From: Rhizobium mongolense USDA 1844
GTDB taxonomy: Bacteria > Pseudomonadota > Alphaproteobacteria > Rhizobiales > Rhizobiaceae
Assembly (NCBI RefSeq): GCF_000419765.1
Contig: NZ_ATTQ01000021.1
Span: forward strand, 41,366 to 105,365
Length of the DNA stretch: 64,000 nucleotides
Direction: 5' to 3'
Part shown: positions 17,694 through 26,484 of the stretch, piece by piece
Position numbering within the stretch: position 1 is the stretch's first letter
Layout of the letters: each line of letters opens with the position of its first letter
Notes under the pieces: generated by a model
What the model saw: only the letters and a program-made list of their open reading frames with translations
What the model was told of the DNA's origin: nothing
Databases searched by the model: none
Translations under genes and position numbers: made by a program

Positions 17694-17948
17694 ATGCAGC
17701 AAAACCGGTTTGCCGTTGTCTCCGAGGTAGGCAGCAGGATTGCGGATCTTTCCACGCCGCAACCGATCGTCGATGAAGACCGGATGGCGGCAAATATCAG
17801 CCGGGTGCAATCCTACATGGATGCACACGGCCTGCGTTTCCGTCCGCATATCAAGACGCACAAGATCCCGGCGCTTGCCGCAGCGCAGGTTGCCGCAATT
17901 GGCCAACGACAGGCGATCCGTCGGATGTCAGCTTTCGATGGCTTCTAG
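17694..17948 (+). pseudogene. truncated D-threonine aldolase/D-serine dehydratase-like gene
   Basis: The first roughly 68 codons match the alanine-racemase-N-type fold of D-threonine aldolase and DSD1 proteins: STPQPIVDEDRMAANISRVQ and RPHIKTHKIPALAA, where the Lys of KTHK is the expected PLP lysine. After AAQVAA (about 17897) the frame switches to unrelated residues and stops at 17948. The intact protein would be 350-380 residues. The next gene, on the other strand, overlaps this tail. The break marks a DNA junction. Confidence 0.75.
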
Positions 17949-18734
17949 ATATCGTTTGATAGACCGTTCGACGATACGAAAGCCGTCTCTTTTGATCGTT
18001 CTGCCGGTGAACGCACCGTAGATCGCCTCAAATCGATATGGCCGGACCGCCTCGGATATTCCTCTTACCGTGCCGGCGCCGAGCGGGATAAGGTTCGGAT
18101 AGCTCCGCATGAAGCTTACATATTGACGATCGAGGGTTACTTGGATCGTGTCGCCCACAAACAGTGCGCCTTGACCATTCTCCAGCCAGGGACAGTGGAG
18201 CACGGCGCTGCCTGCGAAATGACCACCGCACCGGATCAAAGTCGCCCGACCCAGCTGGAGAGCTTCATCCTTCCATGGGCGCAGCGCCGGGCCAAATCTC
18301 TGAATCCATTCGCCATCATCGGCGTGGACATAGATTGGCACGCCCCCGCACGCCGCGCTCCATTCAATCATCGAAGAGTAAAAGTGCGGGTGCGAAATGG
18401 CGATTGCTAATAGACCACCCATTGCGGCAATTCGGGCAATACTGGTCTTGTCAACAAGGCTGAGGCAGTCCCACAGAATATTGCCGTCTGGTCCTTCGAT
18501 GAGGAAAGCGCGATGGCCAATTGCGAAGTCGGGCGAGATCTGCAGACTATGTATGCCTAAAGCTTCCTTGTTCCAGACTACATCATGCGTCCGGCCGAGC
18601 GCCGTCATTTCTGTCCACTCTTGCCCCGACTGAGGCACGAATTGGCGGTCGTCCTCACAGACAGGGCAGGTTCGCGATGGCTCTGCACTCTCGTTGAACT
18701 GCGTGCCGCAGGCGGTACAGATAAAGCATGTCAT
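17928..18734 (-). CDS. MBL-fold metallo-hydrolase with N-terminal zinc ribbon
   Basis: About 268 residues starting at ATG 18734. The N-terminus has two Cys pairs (CTAC and CPVC), likely a small zinc ribbon. The body is a divergent metallo-beta-lactamase fold: ISHPHFYSSMIEW in place of the usual HxHxDH, GGHFAGSAVLHCP and a FVGDTIQV stretch supplying the late Asp. This subgroup is common in proteobacteria and has no assigned substrate. It lies directly at the junction that cuts the PLP-enzyme gene, facing the opposite way, with no obvious operon partner. Confidence 0.75.
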   Translation of the reverse strand: MTCFICTACGTQFNESAEPSRTCPVCEDDRQFVPQSGQEWTEMTALGRTHDVVWNKEALGIHSLQISPDFAIGHRAFLIEGPDGNILWDCLSLVDKTSIARIAAMGGLLAIAISHPHFYSSMIEWSAACGGVPIYVHADDGEWIQRFGPALRPWKDEALQLGRATLIRCGGHFAGSAVLHCPWLENGQGALFVGDTIQVTLDRQYVSFMRSYPNLIPLGAGTVRGISEAVRPYRFEAIYGAFTGRTIKRDGFRIVERSIKRYLEAIES

Positions 18735-18981
18735 TCTCAACTACCTAAGGCTTGGTTGGATTTTCCCGGCCCTCGCAAACTATGGCACGGCTTAAGCCTC
18801 GGTAAAGCGGGGGAAGATGTTAATAAGCGTCCCCTCGACCCTTCGCCCATCGTAAGAGAACTCTGATGTGGTGCCAATCTGTTCGATCTATTGATAGCTG
18901 GAGATTGAATACTCGCCCTTATGGACCGTTAGAATCAATAGCATTTGTGTTCCGCGCACTAGATATCTCTACAACGTCATA

Positions 18982-19560
18982 TCAACGGCGATGTTGCACA
19001 ATTCTGGCGCTCGCGTGATCTGCGGCAAGCTCCTCGACCGGCACTGGTTTACCAAGCAGATATCCTTGGCCGATGTCACAACCCAGATCCTGCAGCCGCC
19101 GAAGTTGGCTCTCCTCTTCGATGCCCTCGGCCGTTATCGTTACCCCAAGTCCGGCACCGAGCGCGATGATGGCCTTAACCACCTTGTCCTGCTTATCAGT
19201 GGCTTCGAACGAAGTGACGAAACTCCGGTCGATCTTGATCTTGTCGAACTGGTAGTTGGACAGTTGGGAGAGGCTGGAATAGCCTGTCCCAAAGTCGTCG
19301 AGAGCAATCCGAACCCCCGCGTTCACCAAATCGTCGAGGACAATTCGAGCAGTGACAGCGTCCTGTATGAGGGCACTCTCGGTCACTTCCAGTTCGATTC
19401 TGTGCGCGGGAAAACCAATATCGCCCAATATCTTGAGGATTCGCAGGCCCAACAGCCGGTCGCTCAATTGGAGTGGAGACGCATTCGTATCTCCAAGAGG
19501 CGCTGGCGTCACGCGTGGGCATCTCAGTACGATCGACTGCCATTTGATGGGCGACCGCGG
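18982..19560 (-). pseudogene. decayed EAL-domain (c-di-GMP phosphodiesterase) gene
   Basis: The minus-strand frame gives the C-terminal part of an EAL domain: SPLQLSDRLLG, ELEVTES, DDFGTGYSSLS, KIDRSFV and TAEGIEEESQL. The first part of the domain, with the EAL motif, is missing: upstream codons in this frame (to 19905) are not EAL-like, and only a short stretch near KWQSIVLRCPRV still resembles the family. The coding limits are approximate. It is probably non-functional. Confidence 0.65.
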
Positions 19561-19723
19561 CCTGAAGGATGGGGGTAATCGGTCGAGAAATGAATTCGAG
19601 CCAGGAATGGGCCTTTGTCGAAGAGTGCGATCAGACCAAGGTCCGACGTCTACTCGCGAAGGAAATGCTAAAGTACGGTTACACGCAAGGCGCGCTGCCG
19701 CCACGTTTAGATCGGGGAGGCTC

Positions 19724-20032
19724 ATGTCCCACGGCATCATCACCGAAATTCGCGATGCGCGGAAAGAACTGTTGAGCCTTTCGATCAGGGATCGCGAGCG
19801 TCTTGTTCGCCGGATTGTCGATGAACTGCACGCGGTTCGAAGTAGCGACTTTTCCGACAGCCCGTTTGCCAACAGCACGGGCCTCGACCACCTTGTTGCA
19901 CGCACTTACGACACGATCCCCGAGATAGCGCGGATGGATGACAGGAATTTTGGAATGGTCCTCGACCAGTTCGCTGAGTTGCTCGAGACGATTACGAACA
20001 TCGTTCGCCTGCCGCCGACCGTGCTGCACTAA
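19724..20032 (+). CDS. small hypothetical protein
   Basis: A 102-residue soluble protein starting at ATG 19724 with GGGGAGG only three bases upstream. It is rich in charged helices (ARKELLSLSIRDRERLVRRIVDEL) and carries no recognised motif. The surrounding DNA is a mosaic of fragments, so this may be an accessory or relic gene. No partner is evident. Confidence 0.4.
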   Translation: MSHGIITEIRDARKELLSLSIRDRERLVRRIVDELHAVRSSDFSDSPFANSTGLDHLVARTYDTIPEIARMDDRNFGMVLDQFAELLETITNIVRLPPTVLH

Positions 20033-20275
20033 GGCCCAGGCTTTGAAGAGCGAGCTTCGAAAGGTCAGATCACTGGAGTCGCTCCGGCGCCGGCTCTATC
20101 CTGATGTTGCCGCTGAGGGCAGTTCGCCCTTTCGCCATTGATGCCGAAGCCGAACTGGCGGATGCGGACTCAATCCAGGCGGCGCGACCCCGTTTTAGGA
20201 CTCTGGCCGACCTCGCGTATAAGTTCTCGATGGCCCTGCGAGCAGCAGAAGCTGAGGCGTCCAAGCCCCAGAGCG

Positions 20276-20419
20276 TCACGGAGAGCGTGCCACTTGATGA
20301 AGTAGAGCCTGTTGCACAAAGACACGGCTCGGCGCCTTCTCCGCCGGATCATCGAGCACCATCAGTGCAAGAACGATACCTGCGATGGCCGCTGCGATCA
20401 TCGCGAGTGGAAATCCCAT
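20276..20419 (-). CDS. 47-residue single-pass membrane peptide
   Basis: The minus strand from ATG 20419 to TGA at 20276-20278 encodes a 47-residue peptide with one hydrophobic segment (PLAMIAAAIAGIVLALMVL) and a polar tail beginning DDPAEKAPS. AAAGG lies about eight bases upstream of the start. It lies 80 bp downstream of the DUF1236 gene in the same direction. Small size limits confidence. Confidence 0.35.
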   Translation of the reverse strand: MGFPLAMIAAAIAGIVLALMVLDDPAEKAPSRVFVQQALLHQVARSP

Positions 20420-20498
20420 ATCACTAGCCTTTATTTCGTCTCACAAGATGGTCTTCTCTTGCCCCCGGCGGACTTGCCGCCGGGGTAGTCGGGGCCAT

Positions 20499-21290
20499 TT
20501 AGACAATGATGTAGACGATCTTGAACGTCGAGGGTTCGACGATGATGATCCTGCCATCTGCCAGGATGAAGAAGCGATAGCCTTCATATTGCGGGACGAT
20601 CTTGACGATCCGCGGCGGCAGCGGCTCAAGTCGGATCGTCTTTGGTATGGCTGTGCCAACCTCAACCGTGAAGTCGACTTCGCGAACCGGCTCGACATTG
20701 ACTTCCTTCACGACCTGCTGGATTTCAGTCTTCTGTTCGACAGAGATGTTGACATCGGTCTCAGTCTTGGTGGAAGTGGATTGATCGGACGTTCCCGTCG
20801 ATGGGCTTCCACCCGTCGTGCCAGTGTCGCCCGATCCTGTGGCGTCAGACGGCTTATCGGATGCGGCTTTTCCATCAGGCGAAGTTGTTTCTCCGGAGCT
20901 CTTCGTCGAGCTCTTTCCGCGCTCGCTGTCGGATGCAGGCGCCTGCTGCGAAGTGGATCCGTCGGCAGGTTTCGTTGTGTCTTGCTGTTGAGTGGTAGGC
21001 TGATCAGTACCTTGCGAAGATGAGCCGGATGTTCCCGTTCCTCCGCTATCGGGTTTGACGGTTGTGGCGTCGCCCGTTCCTCCGGACGGGGCTTCTTGAC
21101 CCGAGCCGTTGCTTGGCGCTTCTGCGCCTGACGGCTGCTGCGATGTGCCGGATTGCGGCTGCTCGGCTTGCGTCGTGCCCTTCTTGGGCAATATCGGAGT
21201 TGCATCCTGCGCGGCTGCGGAAAGCAGACCAACTGGCGACGCGCCGAGCGCGAGCGAGGCGATCAGGACAGGTAGGTTCTTTTGGTTCAT
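20499..21290 (-). CDS. exported DUF1236 protein with long low-complexity linker
   Basis: A 263-residue protein from ATG 21290 (GGGAG nine bases upstream). A signal peptide ends near SAAAQDATP. Residues of about 30-180 form a Gly/Ser/Thr/Gln-rich, disordered linker. The C-terminal 75 residues are a DUF1236 domain (VGTAIPKTIRLEPLPPRIV, then YRFFILADGRIIIVEPSTF). DUF1236 proteins are small periplasmic or secreted proteins of Rhizobiales with unknown function. The gene follows a second DUF1236 gene (21412), separated by a 32-bp palindrome; a third lies at 51089. Confidence 0.75.
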   Translation of the reverse strand: MNQKNLPVLIASLALGASPVGLLSAAAQDATPILPKKGTTQAEQPQSGTSQQPSGAEAPSNGSGQEAPSGGTGDATTVKPDSGGTGTSGSSSQGTDQPTTQQQDTTKPADGSTSQQAPASDSERGKSSTKSSGETTSPDGKAASDKPSDATGSGDTGTTGGSPSTGTSDQSTSTKTETDVNISVEQKTEIQQVVKEVNVEPVREVDFTVEVGTAIPKTIRLEPLPPRIVKIVPQYEGYRFFILADGRIIIVEPSTFKIVYIIV

Positions 21291-21375
21291 AGCTTTGACT
21301 CCCTGGCCGAGGACGTGCTGCGCCAGAGGGCGTCGCCCACGACGTCCTTGTGGTGTCGATTTGGTTTGAGTTTGC

Positions 21376-21407
21376 AGGTTGGGACCCGGCATGCCGGGTC
21401 CCAACCT
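21376..21407 (-). terminator. perfect 32-bp palindrome between two DUF1236 genes
   Basis: The sequence is perfectly self-complementary over 32 bp, centred on CCGGCATGCCGG, and begins five bases after the stop of the upstream DUF1236 gene. It forms a very stable hairpin but has no following T-run, so it may be a terminator, an RNA-stability element or a repeated-element site. Confidence 0.6.
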
Positions 21408-21411
21408 TGTC

Positions 21412-21807
21412 TTAGTTGACGATCTGGATGACCTTGCGCGAGGAAGGCTCCACGATCACACGCTGTTCGTTGACCACAGCGTAGGCGTATGTCGGGTCAT
21501 CGGGCACTGGAGTGACTACGACGGCCTCAGGCAGAGGCTGTCCGACGACAACCTTCTCCTTTATGACGACGGTGCCCGACGGAGGCGGCGCTTCGCGTAC
21601 ATAGGTCACGACCTTCGGCGGCGGCGGATCGAGTAGGGTCCCAACGACGGCACCTGCTGCGCCCCCTATTGCGGCACCGGCCGGGCCGCCGACGATTGCG
21701 CCTGTGGCTGCACCGCCAACCGCGCCGTTAACCGTCGAGGATCCTGCAAAGGCAGCACCCGACATGAGGGCGATCGCAGTGGAAGAGACGAGAATCTTGC
21801 TGAACAT
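21412..21807 (-). CDS. exported DUF1236 protein with glycine zipper
   Basis: A 131-residue protein from ATG 21807; the upstream ATG at 21819 is less likely because the GGAGAA sequence overlapping it is a good ribosome site for 21807. The signal peptide ends at GAAFAGSS. It is followed by a Gly/Ala-rich segment (GGAATGAIVGGPAGAAIGG), a glycine zipper often found in membrane-interacting proteins, then a DUF1236 domain ending AYAVVNEQRVIVEPSSRKV. It precedes the longer DUF1236 gene, so the pair may be an operon or a duplication. Function unknown. Confidence 0.78.
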   Translation of the reverse strand: MFSKILVSSTAIALMSGAAFAGSSTVNGAVGGAATGAIVGGPAGAAIGGAAGAVVGTLLDPPPPKVVTYVREAPPPSGTVVIKEKVVVGQPLPEAVVVTPVPDDPTYAYAVVNEQRVIVEPSSRKVIQIVN

Positions 21808-22041
21808 TTTCTTCTCCATTTTCGTGGCTGTCTTGGCAGCCTCACAGGTGAACAAACGACAGCACAACGCAGCAGTTCCCTCGGTCAGACCATTGGCCTG
21901 AAGCACTCAAGACTTTGGTCTGATTGAGGTCATTTTTGGTAGCTGGTTGGTCTCCATCACCTGCGATCAAGCTCAGCGGACAAGGGTGTAGCGGGGGTGT
22001 CCAGCTACCATTCGCCACGGTCAACACCCTGAGACTCAACA

Positions 22042-22061
22042 ATAAAACCCGCTGAAGCGGG
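22042..22061 (-). terminator. Rho-independent terminator
   Basis: Read on the minus strand, CCCGCT-TC-AGCGGG is followed directly by TTTTATTG. The stem is six perfect GC-rich pairs with a two-base loop. It lies about 210 bp downstream of the PPC-domain gene and upstream of the DUF1236 gene. The gap 21808-22269 otherwise holds no visible gene, so the transcript it ends may be that of the PPC-domain gene or a small RNA. Confidence 0.65.
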
Positions 22062-22269
22062 AGCAAAGGATTTTACGAAACATATTGCGACAAGGGCTCG
22101 TCTAATGAGAGGGCGAAGGCGAGCCCAGCTGAGTGCCAAGGGATCATGCGCAGCACTGCAGATCACGCAGATTCAGCGACTGTGGGACGATGAAAAGCGA
22201 TCGCCATAAACATCCAGGGAAGAGACAAGAAAAAGCCCCTGCTCGTGACCGCCTGCTCCAGACCACCGT

Positions 22270-22713
22270 CTACAGGTCGATCAGCGCGATACCGAGGTCT
22301 TCGCGCTTTCTGCGGCGGAAGCCGACGGCGCTTTCGCGGATGATGATCTCGAGGGTAGGATGAACGGTGCCCTTGATAAAATGGCCGCCCCGGGTGGCTC
22401 CGTCTGACAGGCCGAGGACCACATGCATGTGGAGGCTGGCCTTGCCGTCGTCACCGATAGCAATGTCTCCAATGGCACTTAGGACCTCGGTCTGTTCCTC
22501 AACCGGGATCTCCTTGTAGTCCTTCGTCGCGAACTCGAAGAAGCCGAGCGTGGCGCTACGGAAGGCCCCGATGGCGGTTAGCGACGCGCCGCCGACCTTT
22601 TGCTCCTCGGCGAAGCGCGTGATTGCTTCGAACGCCTCTTCGCCGTCGTCCAGGACCAGCACGAAGTTGCGCTCGCGCCACGGATCACTTTCGGCAAGTT
22701 CCTTGCTCTTCAT
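22270..22713 (-). CDS. PPC-domain (DUF296) DNA-binding-like protein
   Basis: A 147-residue protein from ATG 22713, with GGGAG seven bases upstream. It is a single PPC/DUF296 domain: FVLVLDDGEEAFEAITRFA at the N-terminus, VGGASLTAIGAFRSATLGFF, then LHMHVVLGLSDGATRGGHF, the metal- or trimer-forming His region. The domain occurs alone in bacteria and with AT-hooks in plants; bacterial function is not established. It has no AT-hook. Neighbouring genes look stress-related. The 307 bases upstream (22714-23020) show no convincing gene. Confidence 0.82.
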   Translation of the reverse strand: MKSKELAESDPWRERNFVLVLDDGEEAFEAITRFAEEQKVGGASLTAIGAFRSATLGFFEFATKDYKEIPVEEQTEVLSAIGDIAIGDDGKASLHMHVVLGLSDGATRGGHFIKGTVHPTLEIIIRESAVGFRRRKREDLGIALIDL

Positions 22714-23020
22714 TTGGGTTCTCCCTGGAAGAATGAGGGTTCCGTCTATGTCGGTCGTCACGAACACGCTCCTCAACGAGCTGCATAGTGATCAACGCCT
22801 CAAGGATGTCGAGGTCTCGGCAGTGGCTGAAGCGTTCTACCCGCTGCACATGGGGTCGCGATACCCGTAGCCGTCGACACCTAATGCCGATATTCCAGCG
22901 TTCCATATGAACGCCAGTGACCAGCTCATAAAATGAAGGAGGGACGGCATCCAAAGGTTGCCCCTCTCGTCTGCGACGGCACCGACCTGCGCCGATCAGC
23001 GCCGATCATCTCGTCTGCGC

Positions 23021-23779
23021 TTATCGGCTGCGTGGGAAGCTTTGCTCCTGACGCAGGCCGTCCAAGTCCTGGCTCTGACGAAGTTCGCGGTCGGCAGGAT
23101 CCTGTCCCTCGGCGACCGTTCGCTGATGACCGGTCGGAAGGATGTCGTCGCGCAGATGTTGGTCCACGGGAACTTCCTCATCGAGCTCATAGGCACGCAC
23201 GCGCGAAGGTGTAGACCCGCCGCTTCTCATGTAGTGACCTGGGCCTGTAGCAGACCCCGCGGCGTCGGCTTCGAACACATCGTCGCGAGAGGCGGAGACC
23301 TGCTGGTCGCGGTCGGTTTCTCCGAGACGGTTCCGATCATATCTCGCCTCGAGATATGTCTCGTTCGGCTTCAGGACGTTCCAGCCTTCGCTGCGCCAAA
23401 GATCGGCGCGCTCGTCCATGTCGATTGCTCCTTCATCGTCGAGTATGTTGTGGGCCGCGTCGTAGGTGGCCTCGTCCACCGAAGCAGACACCAGGAAGCC
23501 ACCGCGTCGAAGTCCTTCAGCATAGACGGCACGGTCCTCGTCCGGAAGGAGCCAGTCGTCGAGGTGAGGCCAGAAACCGCCGCGATCGTCGCTTTCGACT
23601 CTAGCCTTTTCGGCGTCGGCTTCGTATCCCGGCATCAACCGGACGTTGGTGACGCCCGCCTCTTTGAGGCGCTCGACGGCATCCTCCGCTTCGCTTCGGG
23701 AGTCAAAAAACGCAGTCAGGATGCTCTTTGCCAATTCGCCCGAGACCGCGGGGGCACTGTCGTTGTAAAGATTGCTCAT
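23021..23779 (-). CDS. general-stress-type protein with YflT-like domain
   Basis: A 252-residue soluble protein from ATG 23779 with GGAGG five bases upstream; the open extension to 23923 is not needed. Residues 15-50 (SILTAFFDSRSEAEDAVERLKEAGV) resemble the N-terminal domain of heat-induced stress proteins (YflT/YsnF type), and the remainder is highly acidic and charged, as in desiccation- and stress-linked proteins. It has no catalytic motif. It may be co-transcribed with the DUF4334 gene just upstream on the same strand (78-bp gap). Confidence 0.65.
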   Translation of the reverse strand: MSNLYNDSAPAVSGELAKSILTAFFDSRSEAEDAVERLKEAGVTNVRLMPGYEADAEKARVESDDRGGFWPHLDDWLLPDEDRAVYAEGLRRGGFLVSASVDEATYDAAHNILDDEGAIDMDERADLWRSEGWNVLKPNETYLEARYDRNRLGETDRDQQVSASRDDVFEADAAGSATGPGHYMRSGGSTPSRVRAYELDEEVPVDQHLRDDILPTGHQRTVAEGQDPADRELRQSQDLDGLRQEQSFPRSR

Positions 23780-23856
23780 GTGATCCTCCGATTGCTGCAC
23801 TTCCCTGCGAACGGTCCGAGCCCGACAATGTTCCGGTCGGCGCAGTCCATCGTGCG

Positions 23857-24402
23857 CTACATGCCTGCCTCCTTCACTTTCCGAAGCCTGAAGAAATACC
23901 GGCACGGATCGTCGTGCACGCACATCATCCCGACCAGTTCGTCATGACTTACAAGCCGGAAGTGGTCCACGATGGGCTGCTTGTCGTAGATCATTGCCGC
24001 GCTCTCGACTTGTTCGAGTGTCTGGAGCGTTATCGAAGCTGTCGTACCTTTTGCGCGCAGCGCCTGCAGAAGGTGCAAAAACAGCTTCCGAGCAACCGCC
24101 GTTCGTCCCAACGGTGCCGCCTTGATCGCGAGCCCGATGGGGATATAGCAGGGATCAATCGCCACAAGCCGTCCGGGCCACCGTTGGAAGAGCAAAGCGT
24201 CCGCCCGCATGTCGGCATGGAAGCGCTTTCCGAACCAGTGCAAGTTCTCGAGGACGCCGTCCAGCGGATGACCCGACGGAAGGCCGACGCCTTTCCAAAG
24301 CCCGATCATGTCCTTTGGTTGGACAGGCGCTAGTGACCGCAACCAGGAGGCCATCTTCTGCTGCTGGTCGCCTCGCACGGAATCTCGTTCTCGGATGTTC
24401 AT
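23857..24402 (-). CDS. GXWXG/DUF4334-domain protein
   Basis: About 181 residues from ATG 24402; a TTG three codons upstream is an alternative. The GLWKGVGLPSGHPLDGVLE stretch holds the GxWxG motif, followed by the FGKRF segment, and the C-terminal HDDPCRYFFRLRK stretch is characteristic of DUF4334. The function of this family is unknown. It lies upstream of the stress-type gene on the same strand. The stretch 24412-24875 beyond it has no gene I can support. Confidence 0.75.
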   Translation of the reverse strand: MNIRERDSVRGDQQQKMASWLRSLAPVQPKDMIGLWKGVGLPSGHPLDGVLENLHWFGKRFHADMRADALLFQRWPGRLVAIDPCYIPIGLAIKAAPLGRTAVARKLFLHLLQALRAKGTTASITLQTLEQVESAAMIYDKQPIVDHFRLVSHDELVGMMCVHDDPCRYFFRLRKVKEAGM

Positions 24403-24875
24403 CTCGATCAAATGAGAAGAAGGTCCGGAAGTTCCACGTTCATGCGGCCTTCGCGCACTTCATGGTGGAGCTCCCGCGCAACGGCGCATCCAGAGGGAGA
24501 GCGCGGTCGCGCCTGATCGCGCAGCAGCTCTTCGACCTGTCTGATATTTTGGGTTGTCCGACCGCGACACTGACTTCAATCTGCCCCAGCCACCGGGACC
24601 ATTGTAGGTCGGGTAAACACCTGCTGCCCCGGGCGAGAATGCTACGAATAGGCGACATTCGAACGCCTCGCGACGGTTTCGCCAAAAGGAAAACGTATGT
24701 CGTGGATCACAACGGGCGCGTCCTTCGGCATCATCGAAGGAACGGACGCCATGCAGTGGTTCTGATGCAATAGGAATGCCGATAATTCGCCGAGATCATC
24801 ACCTTGATGCTGCTGATCTTCTGGCCGAGGACGTACTTTCGAACGCCCGTTTCACCAAGGCGGGCGGTTGCCTTT

Positions 24876-25136
24876 TCAGTGCTTCGTTCTGTGCATGCCG
24901 TCAGTTGCCGACCCACTTTCATCGACGCACTTCCAAGAACCGTCTTTATTCTTCCTCCATTTACTCCCTTCCTCCAGAGCGGCCATGAGTTTCACTACCA
25001 GTTCTGGATCATCACCTTCTGGCACCATCCCAACTCTCATTTCAAATTTCGGTTTCTCCGTAATATCAACCCAGAACTTGTGCCCCTCGAACTCAAGGAC
25101 AGTTTGGCCAGCTGGCAGTTTTGTTATCAGAGACAC
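24876..25136 (-). CDS. small hypothetical protein with DGSW motif
   Basis: An 86-residue soluble protein starting at GTG 25136 with GGGAGG about eight bases upstream. It is strand-rich (TVLEFEGHKFWVDITEKPKF) and carries NKDGSWKCVDE near the C-terminus. This resembles the DGSW-type segment of the small proteins at 130, 51456 and 54310. No function can be assigned. The interval 25137-25810 has no gene I can support firmly. Confidence 0.5.
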   Translation of the reverse strand: MSLITKLPAGQTVLEFEGHKFWVDITEKPKFEMRVGMVPEGDDPELVVKLMAALEEGSKWRKNKDGSWKCVDESGSATDGMHRTKH

Positions 25137-25810
25137 GAGTGTTTCCTCCCTTTCATTTAAGGCATCACTAATACTGCCATAAAAACGCCAATTGGAGGAG
25201 TCTGACCTTCATTCGTACAATGAGACCCGAACCGTCGGAATGGGGGAACTTGGCCGCGCTTCTTGCACCGACCTGATCCGACCAAATATTCCGATCTCAA
25301 TCACTTATCTGAGAAGGTTTAGGACTGTAGTCGAGGCACTTGCGCGTGACGCTATTCCACCGCACATCCACCGGCATCGGGGCACTTCTTTGATCTGGGA
25401 TGGACGTGTTACCAGCATACCGGCTCGATGGCACGTGCAACCAATGTTGATTATGTCAACAAGGCATGCAGTGCGATGGCGGCAACAAAAGTGATAACGA
25501 CGAGCCAGGCAATCTGCATGGCTTGGCGATTGGCTTTTTCGAACACGCGGAATCTCGCCCCTCGCTTCGGGCGAGGGCGATGTAGCCGAACGGGAGCGAC
25601 GCTGGGGCGGACGCTCTTCTTCTTTCCTGACGTCTCGGCCTCCCTTGAAACAAATTGCGACCAACCTGCTTCTAATGCCGCAGAGGACGCGTAGGTTCCC
25701 GGAAGACGACGATCTCGGCGGTCGATCTTGCAGGATCGTCCGGCTCGATGAAGCCGAACATTTGTTGAACCGTTAGCTGCCACAAAACTCCCCCGCTTAA
25801 TTGGAGCAGC

Positions 25811-25969
25811 ATGGAAGACGCCTGTTGGATCAATTACGGGCCGATGGCGCACGGGATCCGCCGACGACAGGCATTCAGTCAGTATCTGCGAGATGGAAAC
25901 CGGAATTACGCCATGCGCCGCAGTGATGTGCCCATCTGGCGCTTAATGCCAGACGGGCATCTCGACTAA
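25811..25969 (+). CDS. 52-residue small protein
   Basis: ATG 25811 to TAA at 25967-25969 encodes 52 residues beginning MEDACWINYGPM and ending RLMPDGHLD, with GGAG at 25803-25806. It is polar and Arg-rich without a membrane segment. Its stop overlaps the stop of the convergent gene on the other strand by four bases, a compact arrangement that favours a real gene. No homologue is recognised. Confidence 0.4.
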   Translation: MEDACWINYGPMAHGIRRRQAFSQYLRDGNRNYAMRRSDVPIWRLMPDGHLD

Positions 25970-26172
25970 CGCGTCGCAAGCAACTCCCGAAGTTGATGGG
26001 GTTTATCGACGCCGAACTCAAACCACATCACCAGCTCCCTTGCAGCCTCTTGGGCCTCCAGGTTCAAAATGTCGTAGTGGCGACTGTCGCACCATTCCTT
26101 GAGCAAACCGTCCAGCATGTCTAGATCGTTCGAAGACAGCACGCGTTTCTTCAAGGCCACTTTGTGTGACAT
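25966..26172 (-). CDS. small hypothetical protein
   Basis: A 68-residue protein from ATG 26172 with GGGAGGAA about seven bases upstream, a strong ribosome site. The sequence is helical and charged (SSNDLDMLDGLLKEWCDSR, then QEAARELVMWFEFGVD) with no known domain. Its upstream region to 26484 (312 bp) contains no gene on either strand that I can support, though it must hold promoters for this gene and the divergent CpxP-like gene. Confidence 0.6.
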   Translation of the reverse strand: MSHKVALKKRVLSSNDLDMLDGLLKEWCDSRHYDILNLEAQEAARELVMWFEFGVDKPHQLRELLATR

Positions 26173-26484
26173 TCTATTTCCTCCCAAAAATAGTACTTTT
26201 ACCTGCTGTTGACCCCAGCGCGTATGACTTTAGTCTAATGTTTCTTTCTCGAAAATACACTTCGGCATACTTTAACGTTTTGACGCTGTAACTGTCTGTT
26301 TGGGCGCAGGAATTTTTTACCGAGTGGCATGACAGTCAAGGTAATCTCATTGATGCGGCATAGCCTGTCCGCGACGGCGCACTCCGGCTTTACATTCCTT
26401 TACATTTGCAAAGAACACTCGAAACGTTGCCCTGTTAGCGTTCCTTCATTGCAGCAGGTGCTGCGGAGTGAAAGGAGACTAACG

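Noticed and set aside
20104..20427. 107-codon plus-strand frame
   Set aside because: No ribosome site, low-complexity Ala/Arg-rich start, and it overlaps a better-supported small membrane ORF on the other strand.
22733..22870. 45-residue plus-strand frame reminiscent of a BON-domain start
   Set aside because: Too short for a domain, overlaps the promoter and ribosome site of the PPC-domain gene, and ends without the expected continuation.
22958..23947. Long plus-strand open frame (329 codons)
   Set aside because: Antisense to the stress-type gene at 23021-23779, which has a good ribosome site and protein-like sequence; the plus-strand translation is not protein-like.
25451..25852. 133-codon minus-strand frame ending in a hydrophobic helix
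   Set aside because: The C-terminal helix looks real, but no start codon with a ribosome site precedes the plausible portion and most of the frame is Arg-rich; possibly a relic, not supported as a gene.
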